64,000 nucleotides of DNA, taken from Paenibacillus jilunlii (lineage in GTDB: Bacteria > Bacillota > Bacilli > Paenibacillales > Paenibacillaceae). Below, one piece after another: positions 18,555 through 28,296 of the stretch; the first letter of the stretch is position 1; each line of letters starts with the position of its first letter. The stretch spans positions 62,001-126,000 of the forward strand of contig NZ_FNGM01000019.1 of the NCBI RefSeq assembly GCF_900102965.1, read 5' to 3'. The notes below the pieces were generated by a model. That model was not told the DNA's origin, ran no database searches, and saw nothing but the letters and a program-made list of their open reading frames with translations. The position numbers and the translations under genes are program-made.

Positions 18555-19039
18555 ATGCTGATGCAGGATCAGATGTGAAGATGTATTTTCGTAATATATT
18601 AAAATCATTCGTGCATTACCCATATTTAGACTTTCCCTTCCTGTTGTTATTATGAAAGCTATTACAGCAAGGAATTGGCGTTTAAACGCTGCTCAGGAAA
18701 GCGCATACAGTTAACATCTGGAAGGGAAGGGCATCGTTTTGTTACTGCGCAAGACATTTGGCGGATCAGTGTGGTCAGTAGAAGCAGGGCTGCATTCATA
18801 TGTCAGGGCTGTAGATAATCGAGGCCTTCTATCCGTCCGCTTTTGTGAATGCGTTTTCAATCTATTGTCTGCTATTTAAGTTCAGAGGGAGGTGTTGTAT
18901 TGATCGTCAATCCAGACATGACATAAACCCAGGAGTAAATATTAAAAAATAGGATATCTGCAACCGAAACAACCTATTAATTGCGATGACTCTAAAACAA
19001 GACTTTAGAGATTTCCTTAAGAAAAGGAGTCAAACTAAG
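18555..19039. other. upstream region of the xylanase gene
   Basis: About 485 bp without a gene. It should hold the xylanase promoter. A cre-like sequence lies at 18846-18859. A GAGGGAGG site near 18890 precedes a TTG-started frame of only eight codons, which I do not call a gene. Confidence 0.4.
18846..18859. promoter_or_regulatory. cre-like site (CcpA operator candidate)
   Basis: TGAATGCGTTTTCA matches the cre consensus TGWAANCGNTNWCA at 13 of 14 positions. Its place upstream of a secreted xylanase fits carbon catabolite repression (inference). Confidence 0.4.
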
Positions 19040-22000
19040 ATGAACAGTAGAAAATGTGTAATCAACATCTCCCGTCTCCTCGTCTTCATCATGTTGTTCT
19101 CCATCTTCACGTATACTCCCGTCCCGGCTGCTGCGGCTGGAGAGGAACCGTCAATTGAACTGAACGACCTCATTGCTCAAGCCGAAGCTTTAAAAACCGG
19201 CAATCCGGAATTCCCGCTCCAAGTCAGTCAGTCTGTGTATGGAGCTGTCTATGGTTCTGATGTGAACCAGGCTTTTCCCTGGGTGCATGTTGACGAACTC
19301 CAAGCTCTTAATGATGCGCTTGAGTTCGCGCGTAATGTGAACACTCCCACCGACGAAGCTATTGCAAGTCTTAAAGAAGCCATAATGAATTTCACTAAAA
19401 ATATCAAATCAGACGGCTCCGATCCCTATTTCCGTCTTGATCCGGGTCCGGGTAAGGTTCCTGTAAAAGTTACTGCGCCCACTAATACCTGGACGGCAAG
19501 AACTCCGCTGGACAACCGTGTCCCCGCCGACTTTGCCGGTGGCACATTCAAGACGATCCCGTATCCTTTTGCAGATGCCCAAGGTAAAGCGGAAGTGCTT
19601 CAGATTAATTACGCCCATAACGGAAAAAGCACGTTCGGCGGCATAAGTCTCGAATCCCCGTTGTCCCCGTCCGTAAATGTCACTGATAGTTCAACGATTG
19701 AATTCGATGTCTACTATCCTAAGAGCGCGCAGGGCAAATACATGAGGTGGAGAGTCAGAAATACCAACACCAACCTTGATAGCTACCTCAGGGATTACCA
19801 GTACAACAACCTAAATCCCGACTGGGTTGGCAGTTACAACGGTGAATCCTGGTTGAAGGCGCATCACAGTATTACCGCCTCAACAGGCGTTTCCTCGAGC
19901 TTTATTCTTGAGCTTCATGGCGAGAATGCCCGTCCTGAAGAAACTGGTATGCTGCTTGTCGCCAACATCCAGATTACCGCACCTGATCCTAATGGTGTTG
20001 CACTTCCGAGCGTAGTCAACAAGGAACAGCAGAGTGCCGTAGCGCCTCTAAAGAGTGTTTACAATAAGGAAAATGGTCTGTTTATGGTTGGTGCGATCGG
20101 CACCGGACCCGTAACCGGAACCAGAGCCAATCACTATGAAATCTTCGTCGACGGCAACAATCTGAAGGCCGATGGAACGCATCCCCGTGGCCCGGAATGG
20201 CTGAAAAGCGTTAACGGCGAGGCCCTGAACGGCGCAACCACTGCCCCTGGCTTAGCGGAATACAGTTTCCCGACTAACGCTTATCAGGCGATCAGGGATT
20301 CGGGAACTCCCGGACAGTACAAGTCTCACGGCCATGTTCTGGCATGGTACAACCAGGCGCCTGGCTGGATGACTCAGATTATTCCTGCGAACCTTGCCTC
20401 CGGGTATAATGGCGGGGCCGATTTCTACGGACTTGGCAACGGCGTTACCACTACGGTTAAGGTAGACAAAGAGATGGCAAGAAGAGTGCAGTTTAACCAC
20501 ACCATGTATGTGATGCGGCACTTCCTGACCACAGATACGAAGTACGGCTCAAGCGAATCCCGTGGCGTCATTCCTTTCAATTCCTGGGATGTACTCAACG
20601 AAGAGGTACACGAAAGCCGCCACAGCGAACTCATCCCGGGGGATGCGAACAGCTGGAGAACGAGCCTGAAACACACCAACTGGCTTGCTGCAATGTCAGA
20701 TGGTCAGATTGGCGGCGACATCACAGATCATTACGTTTACTTGCTTTTCAAAAACGCGCACATCGCGGCCCCCAACGCCAAGATGGCAGAAGCTTACAAA
20801 GCCAATTACGCTAACCTTCCAGAGTACATGAAGCTTGATGGACACGACAATGAAGGCAGCATTGACGCTTACATCGTTGATAATCCTCCGAAGCTGACCT
20901 ATAACGATTACGGACTAGCGACCCGCAGCAAAGCGAGGACTGTATACAACATGGTTCTCGAATTAAATACTGCATGGCGCTCCGATCCGCTGTATGACGG
21001 AAGACCTCTTATCGAGGACATCGGTATCCAGGGACACGACGCGGTGGGTAAGACCCTTGCAAGCGATAACCAATATGCGATGGCCCTCTATGCCTCTCTC
21101 GTTGACCGGGGCCTGCTATCTGGTATTACCTATTCAGAGCTTGACCTTAAGGTGCCGACCGATGCTCCCGGAGGCGGTGCGACTGCTCCCGCAGTACTCA
21201 ATGTCAGACAGTCGGACGCCCTTGGTTATCAGTACGCGCTGCTCTACAAAATGTTCAACAAGTTCGCCCCGTATATCGATCACATTATCAGCTGGGGTGT
21301 ATCCGGTTCCGGATGGCAGGGGAGCTATGTCCTGTTTGACGGGCAGAGCAATGCAAATGCCGGCTACTATGGCGCCATGAAGCCGGACAGATTTATTCTT
21401 GGACATTCGTATCTGGATGATTACTTTGCAGGCGAATATCAGACCATCGGGAATAATGCCATCGACCTTGGCGATCTTGGAGTCTATACACCAAATAGTG
21501 TGAATGCCGACCTCAGCAGCCTGACACTGAGTGCGGGAACACTCCAGCCGGCGTTCAACGCAGCCACCACAGAGTATGATGTGTCCCTGAAGGATGCTGA
21601 CAGTATTACCGTGACAGCGGCAGCGGCAGACAGCAGGTCAACCATTAAAGTGAACGATACGGTGGTTGCCAGCGGTACCGCTTCTGAAGCTATAGCGCTG
21701 ACACCTGGTACAAAAACGGATATAAAGGTTGAGGTCACAGGTGCAGACGGCAGGGTCAAGACGTATACCCTAAAAGTAACCAATAGCAAGACGGAGACTC
21801 CGTCCACTCCGGAACCTGGAACACCATCTGCAACGCCTGATCCTGGGACATCTTCAACGCCTGCACCTGCAACGTATTCAACGTCTGCACCTGCAGCATC
21901 TGCAACACCTGCAGCACCAGTTGTACAGGGCCAGAAAGTAACCATGCAGGCGACTGTGAATAATGGAACTGCATTTGTTAAGGTACTTGATCTGGCAAAA

Positions 22001-23062
22001 GCAAAGGAATTCATGGAGAAAAATGTTACCCTGGACATACCAGCGGCACAAGGAGTGAATTCATACTCGGTAGGCTTGCCTGCTGCAGCACTGACAAGCG
22101 GAACAAAGGATGACAAACTCACAATTTCCACAGAATTCGGTCAGGTAGTAATATCCGGTAACATGTTGACAGGCACAACTGAAAGCAGCGGCAAGGAAGT
22201 AGCACTGGAGATTGGAAAAGGCGACAAGGCCAAGCTTCCGGCGGAAGTGAAAACGGCTCTCGGCAATAGGCCGGTCATTCAGCTTAGCCTTAAGGTGGAC
22301 GGCAAAGAAACGGCCTGGAGCAATCCCGATGCACCTGTAACGGTATCCGTGCCTTACAAGCCGTCTGCGGATGAATTGAAGAATCCCGAAATGATTGTTG
22401 TCTGGTACATTGACGGAAGCGGGGATGTTCTAATAGTACCGAGCGGACGCTATGCTCCCAAGACCGGTATGGTAACATTCACAACAACTCATTTCAGCAG
22501 CTACGCAGTAGCTTACGCATCCAGGACATTTACAGATCTCGGAACGGCTGTATGGGCCAAGAACGCGGTCGAAGTACTTGCGTCAAAGGATATTCTCAAG
22601 ACAGAAGGTCATGTATTCAATCCGTCAACCGGTATCACAAGGGCAGATTTCCTGTACTCCCTTGTCAGGGCACTTGGCTTGAATGCAAGAGTAAATGGAA
22701 ATTTCAGCGATGTACAGAAGAGTACTTATTACTATAATGAAATTGCAATTGCTAAAGCACTTGGTATTACGAATGGCATAGACAACGACAGATTCGGCAG
22801 CGCCTATAAGATCACAAGACAGGACATGATGGTGTTGACCGAAAGAGCCTTGAAACTTGAGAAGAAGTTGAGTAACCAGGCTGAGGCTGCAGATCTGGAG
22901 AGATTCACCGACAAGTCCGAAGTTGCTTCCTATGCGGTGAACAGCGTAGCTGCGATGGTTAAGGAAGGGTTGATCGAAGGCAGCGGGAACAAAGTCAACC
23001 CGACCGGAAACACAACCAAAGCAGAAGCTGCGGTGTTCCTCTACAGACTGTATAATAAGTAA
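19040..23062 (+). CDS. modular SLH-anchored endo-1,4-beta-xylanase, GH10
   Basis: A 1340-residue secreted enzyme that cuts xylan and is held at the cell surface. Order of parts: signal peptide (1 to about 33, ending PAAAA), a helical region to about 120, a beta-rich carbohydrate-binding-like module (about 165-320), the GH10 domain (about 330-800), a cadherin-like beta-sandwich domain (about 820-910), a Pro/Thr/Ala linker, a beta-rich surface-protein module, and three SLH repeats (from about 1162 to the end). The GH10 acid/base is E521 in WDVLNE and the nucleophile is E700 in YSELDL. The ATG at 19040 follows AAAAGGAG; an in-frame start at 18986 lacks a site. It lies between two dus promoter copies. 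Confidence 0.92.
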   Translation: MNSRKCVINISRLLVFIMLFSIFTYTPVPAAAAGEEPSIELNDLIAQAEALKTGNPEFPLQVSQSVYGAVYGSDVNQAFPWVHVDELQALNDALEFARNVNTPTDEAIASLKEAIMNFTKNIKSDGSDPYFRLDPGPGKVPVKVTAPTNTWTARTPLDNRVPADFAGGTFKTIPYPFADAQGKAEVLQINYAHNGKSTFGGISLESPLSPSVNVTDSSTIEFDVYYPKSAQGKYMRWRVRNTNTNLDSYLRDYQYNNLNPDWVGSYNGESWLKAHHSITASTGVSSSFILELHGENARPEETGMLLVANIQITAPDPNGVALPSVVNKEQQSAVAPLKSVYNKENGLFMVGAIGTGPVTGTRANHYEIFVDGNNLKADGTHPRGPEWLKSVNGEALNGATTAPGLAEYSFPTNAYQAIRDSGTPGQYKSHGHVLAWYNQAPGWMTQIIPANLASGYNGGADFYGLGNGVTTTVKVDKEMARRVQFNHTMYVMRHFLTTDTKYGSSESRGVIPFNSWDVLNEEVHESRHSELIPGDANSWRTSLKHTNWLAAMSDGQIGGDITDHYVYLLFKNAHIAAPNAKMAEAYKANYANLPEYMKLDGHDNEGSIDAYIVDNPPKLTYNDYGLATRSKARTVYNMVLELNTAWRSDPLYDGRPLIEDIGIQGHDAVGKTLASDNQYAMALYASLVDRGLLSGITYSELDLKVPTDAPGGGATAPAVLNVRQSDALGYQYALLYKMFNKFAPYIDHIISWGVSGSGWQGSYVLFDGQSNANAGYYGAMKPDRFILGHSYLDDYFAGEYQTIGNNAIDLGDLGVYTPNSVNADLSSLTLSAGTLQPAFNAATTEYDVSLKDADSITVTAAAADSRSTIKVNDTVVASGTASEAIALTPGTKTDIKVEVTGADGRVKTYTLKVTNSKTETPSTPEPGTPSATPDPGTSSTPAPATYSTSAPAASATPAAPVVQGQKVTMQATVNNGTAFVKVLDLAKAKEFMEKNVTLDIPAAQGVNSYSVGLPAAALTSGTKDDKLTISTEFGQVVISGNMLTGTTESSGKEVALEIGKGDKAKLPAEVKTALGNRPVIQLSLKVDGKETAWSNPDAPVTVSVPYKPSADELKNPEMIVVWYIDGSGDVLIVPSGRYAPKTGMVTFTTTHFSSYAVAYASRTFTDLGTAVWAKNAVEVLASKDILKTEGHVFNPSTGITRADFLYSLVRALGLNARVNGNFSDVQKSTYYYNEIAIAKALGITNGIDNDRFGSAYKITRQDMMVLTERALKLEKKLSNQAEAADLERFTDKSEVASYAVNSVAAMVKEGLIEGSGNKVNPTGNTTKAEAAVFLYRLYNK

Positions 23063-23305
23063 GAAATTCGCATAAGGATGATGGAAGCCGTGACAGCTAT
23101 TGCTGGCGCGGTTTCTTCTATGTGCGGCGAAAATAGGTTTAGGCATCCCCGTTAATTGTTATGATGTTATAATGTATTCTTCTGGTCGCCGAATGAATCG
23201 CTTCTTTAACTTACGAGCCTAAACTTTTTTACCCTTGGTTTCGCTCGAAGTGGGGAGATCTGGAAAAATAAGAAGGTGCGGGGATCGAGTTGGGGAAATT
23301 AACGG

Positions 23306-23450
23306 ATCTCTCGGGGGTATGATATACTGTTAAAACATGCTATAAGTGAAGAAGAAGTAAGGGCATAAACAACTTAGTTTTACTACTTCGGGATAAAGAT
23401 TTGTCCTGTATTCATAGAGAGGTTTTGGATATGACAGAGAATTTTTGGCG
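23306..23450. repeat. direct repeat, copy 2: intact dus promoter and 5' end
   Basis: Partner of 18355-18503. The TATGATATACT element is a likely -10 region and the shared block reaches the seventh codon of dus. The copies diverge upstream of GGGGGTATG and downstream of TTTTTGGCG, with one single-base difference in the late part (CTGGTATT against CTGTATT). Confidence 0.9.
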
Positions 23451-24420
23451 TGATTTACCACGGCCTTTTTTTATACTGGCGCCCATGGAAGATGTGACGG
23501 ATGTTGTTTTTCGCCATGTCGTAGGTGAAGCAGCCAGACCGGATGTGTTTTTTACGGAGTTTGCGAATACGGAGAGTTATTGTCACCCGGAGGGTAACCA
23601 TGCGGTGCGCGGGCGTTTGACGTTTACAGAGGATGAACAGCCCATTGTAGCTCATATCTGGGGAGATAAGCCGGAATTCTTCCGTCAAATGAGCATCGGG
23701 ATGGCGCAAGAAGGCTTGAAAGGCATCGATATTAATATGGGTTGTCCTGTAGCGAATGTAGCAGAGAATGGGAAGGGAAGCGGCCTGATCTGCCGTCCCG
23801 AACTCGCAGCGGATATCATCCAGGCCGCCAAAGCCGGGGGACTGCCCGTCAGCGTAAAAACAAGGCTCGGTTTCAGCAGCTTAGACGAATGGCGCGGCTG
23901 GTTAACCCATATTTTGCAGCAAGACATTGTGAATCTGTCCATCCATCTGCGTACAAGAGAGGAAATGAGCAAAGTAGCTGCCCACTGGGAACTGATTCCG
24001 GAGATTAAGAAGCTTCGTGATGAGGTGGCGCCCGATACCCTGCTGACCATTAACGGGGATATCCCTGACCGTCAGACCGGCCTGAGGCTCGCTGAAGAGT
24101 ACGGTGTGGATGGGATTATGATCGGGCGCGGTATTTTTCATAATCCATTTGCTTTTGAAAAGGAGCCGAGGGAGCACAGTAGTACGGAATTGCTTGATCT
24201 GTTGCAGCTGCATCTGGATCTCTATGATCAATACTCAGTACAGGCACCACGTTCGTTCAGCCCCCTTCAACGATTCTTCAAAATATATGTCCGTGGATTC
24301 CGCGGGGCAAGTGAATTAAGAAATAGCTTAATGAACACCAAGTCCACAAATGAAGTGCGTGCGCTGTTGGGTGAATTTGAAAGCAAAGAGCAGGATGGGG
24401 CGGAGGAACGTGGGGATTAA
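23431..24420 (+). CDS. dus: tRNA-dihydrouridine synthase
   Basis: A 329-residue FMN enzyme that reduces uridine to dihydrouridine in tRNA. The N-terminal LAPMEDVTDVVFR is the FMN-barrel start of Dus enzymes. The catalytic Cys lies in NMGCPVANV; SVKTRLG and GVDGIMIGRG are further flavin-site motifs. The ATG at 23431 begins the conserved protein (MTENFWRDLPRPFFILAPM). Its promoter and first codons are duplicated upstream of the xylanase gene. Confidence 0.93.
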   Translation: MTENFWRDLPRPFFILAPMEDVTDVVFRHVVGEAARPDVFFTEFANTESYCHPEGNHAVRGRLTFTEDEQPIVAHIWGDKPEFFRQMSIGMAQEGLKGIDINMGCPVANVAENGKGSGLICRPELAADIIQAAKAGGLPVSVKTRLGFSSLDEWRGWLTHILQQDIVNLSIHLRTREEMSKVAAHWELIPEIKKLRDEVAPDTLLTINGDIPDRQTGLRLAEEYGVDGIMIGRGIFHNPFAFEKEPREHSSTELLDLLQLHLDLYDQYSVQAPRSFSPLQRFFKIYVRGFRGASELRNSLMNTKSTNEVRALLGEFESKEQDGAEERGD

Positions 24421-24553
24421 GTTTGCCAAGATTGTAGAAATCTATGTGGAAAGTAGAAAAAGACGTCAAGAAAATGAGGATTGGATGAATGGAGAGGGGG
24501 ACCAACCCGGAGCCAATAAGCCTTTCCTCTTTTTTTATATGGAGGGGGATTAC

Positions 24554-25120
24554 ATGTCCTGGAGCAAATTGAAGCAACAACTGGAGGGCTTTCTCAGTCC
24601 TGCGTTAAACGGAAGGGTAGAATACCGCGCCCCAGGTTACCGTTACCTGCCTGATAAATCAGGGATTTGTTATATTTCGGTAGATAAAAAGAACGTACTC
24701 AACATGAGTGATAAAACGAACCCTATCAGATGGTATCAAACCGAGCTGGAAATTAAGAATGACCCGGATATCCAAATTCCTATCACCAGTGACGACATTG
24801 AAGCAGTCAGACAAGCTACCAAGGGGCCAGTGCCGGAGGATCGTCTAATCGTAATGGCCAGAAGCAGAAAAAGCACAGAACATGCCAAAGAGCTAATGTC
24901 AGCACAGGCTGCATTAACTAAATCGAATTTTATTGTGGTGGCTAATAAGTTTCTAACTACTCCTATAGAGGACAGCTTAGAGAGCAAGGATATGGTATTG
25001 AATATTCTAGCCCTGCTGGACAGGAGAGTTGGCAAAAAGCGGATTTTAAGCATGTCCGAGATGATGCAGTTAAAGCATCCGGTTGTGCAGTATTTTTATG
25101 AATTGCGGCGGGGTAAATAA
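24554..25120 (+). CDS. SF0329-type protein of unknown function
   Basis: A 188-residue protein beginning MSWSKLKQQLEGFLSPAL. From memory this belongs to the group named SF0329 family; no function is known to me. VEYRAPGYRYLPDKSGICY and VPEDRLIVMARSRKS are its recognisable segments. The ATG at 24554 follows GGAGGGGG. A degraded relative lies at 39186-39613, and the 70 bp upstream are also similar in the two copies, so promoter and gene were duplicated together. Confidence 0.7.
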   Translation: MSWSKLKQQLEGFLSPALNGRVEYRAPGYRYLPDKSGICYISVDKKNVLNMSDKTNPIRWYQTELEIKNDPDIQIPITSDDIEAVRQATKGPVPEDRLIVMARSRKSTEHAKELMSAQAALTKSNFIVVANKFLTTPIEDSLESKDMVLNILALLDRRVGKKRILSMSEMMQLKHPVVQYFYELRRGK

Positions 25121-25257
25121 AAATGCTAAAGATACATTAATCATGGAATTAATTATAAAAACGGTAATAAAATATAGTACCCTGTGGATCCTCCAAGTGG
25201 ATGCTTATCCTCCTGTGGGCGGGATACAGGTCAATATATTATAAGGAGGCTTGGCTA

Positions 25258-26268
25258 TTGAATAAAAAAGTCCCTGCCAGAGCGTTATCCGTATTGATAG
25301 TTTTAGCAGTATTCCTCTCCGTATTCTTCACCGCCTTACCGCCTGCAAGCGCGGCCGCCAGGGGAGCATGGGCTCCAAATACTGCATATGCAGTAAATGA
25401 TACAGTAACCTATAGCGGAGGTACTTACACCTGTCTTCAGGCACATACTTCCCTTGTAGGCTGGGAGCCATCTAATGTTCCTGCTCTATGGAAGAGCGGA
25501 GGAACAACAACACCGACACCCACAACACCCCCATCAACAAACGGAGTTACCTTCTATGCAGATATCAACTATGGCGGCAAGGCCGTAACCCTTGGCGTAG
25601 GCAATTATGTATTGTCTCAGCTGAATGCTTCAGGAATTCCGAATGACTGGATGTCCTCGCTCAAGGTTCCTAACGGCTGGACGGTTGAAGTCTATGAGAA
25701 TGATAATTTTGGAGGAGCCAAATGGACCTATACTGCCAGTTCATCCTGGGTCGGCGACAGTGTCAATGACATGATGAGTTCGGTTAAGATCTATACGGGT
25801 TCAACGCCTCCTTCTGTAAGCAAGCCTTCCGAAGTCCCAAGCCAAATCTGGACCTATGTAGTGAATGCAGACAATGCCTTCGGGAAAGGCGGGGATTATG
25901 CTCTATTGCTGAGTGCCGTGATCAAGAAGGAAAGCAGCTTCGGAGCAGGTCTGCCGGGTAGCCCATCAGCCGGCGACGGATTAATGCAGGTCGAACCTAA
26001 CACACGCAATGCCTATTTATCTCAATTCAGCGCCAAATTTGGCCGCGCCTATAATCACAGCAGTGAACAGGATCAGGTATACCTGGGCGCATTGATCCTG
26101 AATGAGAAGATTGTTAGATTCGGAAATATATACAACGGCCTGCTGCACTATAACGGAGGGGACAACTGGTATCCAGGCGCTACCGATTCCTATGGCCGTC
26201 CTATTCTGGCAGATCAATACGCCAATGCCGTTTATGCTACATATAAGGGGTATGGCGGGAAGAATTAA
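25258..26268 (+). CDS. secreted lysozyme-like transglycosylase with chitin-binding and crystallin-like modules
   Basis: A 336-residue exported protein. It has a signal peptide (1 to about 32, ending PASA) and a CBM5/12-type chitin-binding module (WAPNTAYAVNDTVTYSGGTY, about 35-80). A PT linker follows, then a beta/gamma-crystallin-like module (VTFYADINYGGKAVTL and VEVYENDNFGGAKWTY). The C-terminal SLT-like transglycosylase domain has likely catalytic E225 in VIKKESSFG and GDGLMQVEP. The TTG start at 25258 follows AAGGAGG; no ATG fits. It probably acts on peptidoglycan or fungal-wall polymers outside the cell. The domain combination is unusual. Confidence 0.82.
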   Translation: MNKKVPARALSVLIVLAVFLSVFFTALPPASAAARGAWAPNTAYAVNDTVTYSGGTYTCLQAHTSLVGWEPSNVPALWKSGGTTTPTPTTPPSTNGVTFYADINYGGKAVTLGVGNYVLSQLNASGIPNDWMSSLKVPNGWTVEVYENDNFGGAKWTYTASSSWVGDSVNDMMSSVKIYTGSTPPSVSKPSEVPSQIWTYVVNADNAFGKGGDYALLLSAVIKKESSFGAGLPGSPSAGDGLMQVEPNTRNAYLSQFSAKFGRAYNHSSEQDQVYLGALILNEKIVRFGNIYNGLLHYNGGDNWYPGATDSYGRPILADQYANAVYATYKGYGGKN

Positions 26269-26279
26269 AAGATGGCAAC

Positions 26280-26313
26280 AAGACGCTCGGGAATCCCCGC
26301 AGCGTCTTTATTA
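26280..26313 (+). terminator. intrinsic terminator after the lysozyme-like gene
   Basis: Arms AAGACGCT and AGCGTCTT enclose a GGG/CCC inner stem, followed by TTATTAT. It lies 12 nt after the stop codon. Confidence 0.75.
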
Positions 26314-26448
26314 TATGTTCAGCTGTCAGTGAAGCTATTTTAAAAATAAACCCGCAGTCTTCCGATAGAGTTGAATGGTTGTGTATAATAGTGAGGGATA
26401 ACAAGCGGCAGATGATACTGAACGATTCAACATACATCGGAGGGGAAT

Positions 26449-28296
26449 ATGAAGAAGCTACTGTCTCACCAATCCCTCTTGAAGAAATTCCGGGCGGTTA
26501 AATCTTTGGCGTTCAGACAGAATATGCCGCTTCGGAGGAAGATTCTAATCAGTAACATCCTTATTGTTCTACTGGCTCTGGTGATATTCGTTCTAAGTAT
26601 TCATAGAATTGTCTTTAATCAGACGCTGCGCAGAACTTCAGCCAGCTCGCAGCAGGAAGTGAACCTGGTAAGCCAGTCTATGGAGACCGTGTTCCAATCG
26701 GTTCAGAACTTCTCGAAATTTGCTTTGATTAACCAGGATACACAGAATGTGCTTAGCCGGGATACCGGAGCAGACGGGGATGTCTCCGCGCTAAAATCCA
26801 TACATAACACGCTGGCTGCAATGCTGGAGACAGAGCCTAATATCGACTCGGTCATTATCGAATCGATCGGGGGTGATCTCTACTATACCTCCAACCTGAC
26901 CGGTGTGACTTCGCAGAGTCTCGCCATCTATCCCAAAGATAAGATTGATGCGGCAAAAGGCGGTGCGGTCTGGGTAGATACGCTGAAGCCTTCATTTCTG
27001 TCGGGGATGACTGAGAGGAATATGATTAGTGTGTGCAGAGTTATTATGAGCATGGAGAAGGGGACGCCGATCGGTTATATTTATGTCAATATTGACGAAC
27101 GGACGCTCGCCCGGCTGTACCATAATGAACAGGATAATCAGAATCCTACCCTGGTCATCAACCAGGAGGGAGTGGTGATCTCCGCGTATGAAGCTGCACT
27201 CGTCAGCCGCACCGTTGAGGATCACTCGCTTGCCCGGTGGGTGAAGTCGGCATCTGGAGGAAGCACGACCGAGCGGGTGGGAGACAAGCGCTATCTGGTA
27301 TCCTTACAAAGACTTGATCCCTATGGCTGGAAGGTAATCCACCTTGTTCCCACTTCGGAATTGACCAACGGATATTGGAAGATCGCCTTATCCATAGCCG
27401 TTTTCGGGCTGATCAGCATGCTGTCCGCATTGGTCCTGTCGGTTGTATTCGCGCGCCGGCTGACCAGGCCCCTTAGCGAGCTAAGTGAGGTTATTGTTGA
27501 GGTGGGGGCCGGGAATTTCGAGAGACGCGCAACTGCCGGCAGCCAGGATGAAATAGGCAGGCTGGGTGCGACATTTAATGAAATGGTAGAGCATATTCAG
27601 GACTTGATGCTAACCATTGAAACGGAAGAGAAGACCAAGCGGCTGTTGGAGCTGAGGCTGCTGTATTCGCAGATCAAACCGCATTTTCTATATAATACGC
27701 TGGACACGATTCGTGCGATGGCTGTGATGACGAATGCTAAGGAGATTAGCAGTATCTTGAAGGCGCTTGGGGAGTTCTACCGGATTTCACTTAGCAACGG
27801 ACAGGAATTGATTGCGGCTGCACAGGAGAAGAAGCATCTGGAGAGCTATCTGTACATTCAGCAGATCCGCTTCAAAAAGCTGAATTACCGGATTTCGTTT
27901 GAACCGGGAATCGAGTCCTGCCAAGTACCCACGATGCTGCTCCAGCCTCTGGTCGAGAATGCGATTCACCATGGAATCAGAGGGATGCCGGACGGAGGTT
28001 TATGTGAGATTACCGGCTCTATCGAAAGGTCGGGAGAGGAGCGTATTCTGTGCTTTACAGTCCGTGACAACGGCAAAGGCATGAGTGAAGAGGAACAGCG
28101 GCAGATCTGGTTAAGTTCCAGTGAAGAAGAGGAGTACAGCTTCGGACTTAAGAATATCCAGGACCGGATTCAGCTGAGATTCGGCGAAGCTTATGGTATC
28201 GTCCTGTCATCTGAACCGGGACATGGAGTAGAAGTGAAGGTACGGTTGCCGCTGATTATGCAAGCGGACGAGCAGGGGGAGGGGATCGCTGAATGA
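26449..28296 (+). CDS. YesM-type sensor histidine kinase
   Basis: A 615-residue kinase. The first transmembrane helix is near 35-55, an extracellular Cache-like sensor spans about 60-300, the second transmembrane helix is near 310-330, and HAMP runs about 335-385. The His-kinase domain has H412 in QIKPHFLYNTLD, and an HATPase domain has LVENAIHHG and DNGKGM. This is the LytS/YesM family that senses carbohydrates or their binding proteins in Bacillota. CGGAGGGG precedes the ATG. Its stop overlaps the regulator start (ATGA). The pair sits directly before a CUT1 transporter operon, which it probably controls. Confidence 0.92.
   Translation: MKKLLSHQSLLKKFRAVKSLAFRQNMPLRRKILISNILIVLLALVIFVLSIHRIVFNQTLRRTSASSQQEVNLVSQSMETVFQSVQNFSKFALINQDTQNVLSRDTGADGDVSALKSIHNTLAAMLETEPNIDSVIIESIGGDLYYTSNLTGVTSQSLAIYPKDKIDAAKGGAVWVDTLKPSFLSGMTERNMISVCRVIMSMEKGTPIGYIYVNIDERTLARLYHNEQDNQNPTLVINQEGVVISAYEAALVSRTVEDHSLARWVKSASGGSTTERVGDKRYLVSLQRLDPYGWKVIHLVPTSELTNGYWKIALSIAVFGLISMLSALVLSVVFARRLTRPLSELSEVIVEVGAGNFERRATAGSQDEIGRLGATFNEMVEHIQDLMLTIETEEKTKRLLELRLLYSQIKPHFLYNTLDTIRAMAVMTNAKEISSILKALGEFYRISLSNGQELIAAAQEKKHLESYLYIQQIRFKKLNYRISFEPGIESCQVPTMLLQPLVENAIHHGIRGMPDGGLCEITGSIERSGEERILCFTVRDNGKGMSEEEQRQIWLSSSEEEEYSFGLKNIQDRIQLRFGEAYGIVLSSEPGHGVEVKVRLPLIMQADEQGEGIAE

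Noticed and set aside
21484..22131. 215-codon minus-strand ORF inside the xylanase gene
   Set aside because: Antisense of repetitive Thr/Pro/Ala linker DNA; low-complexity Val/Ser-rich translation.
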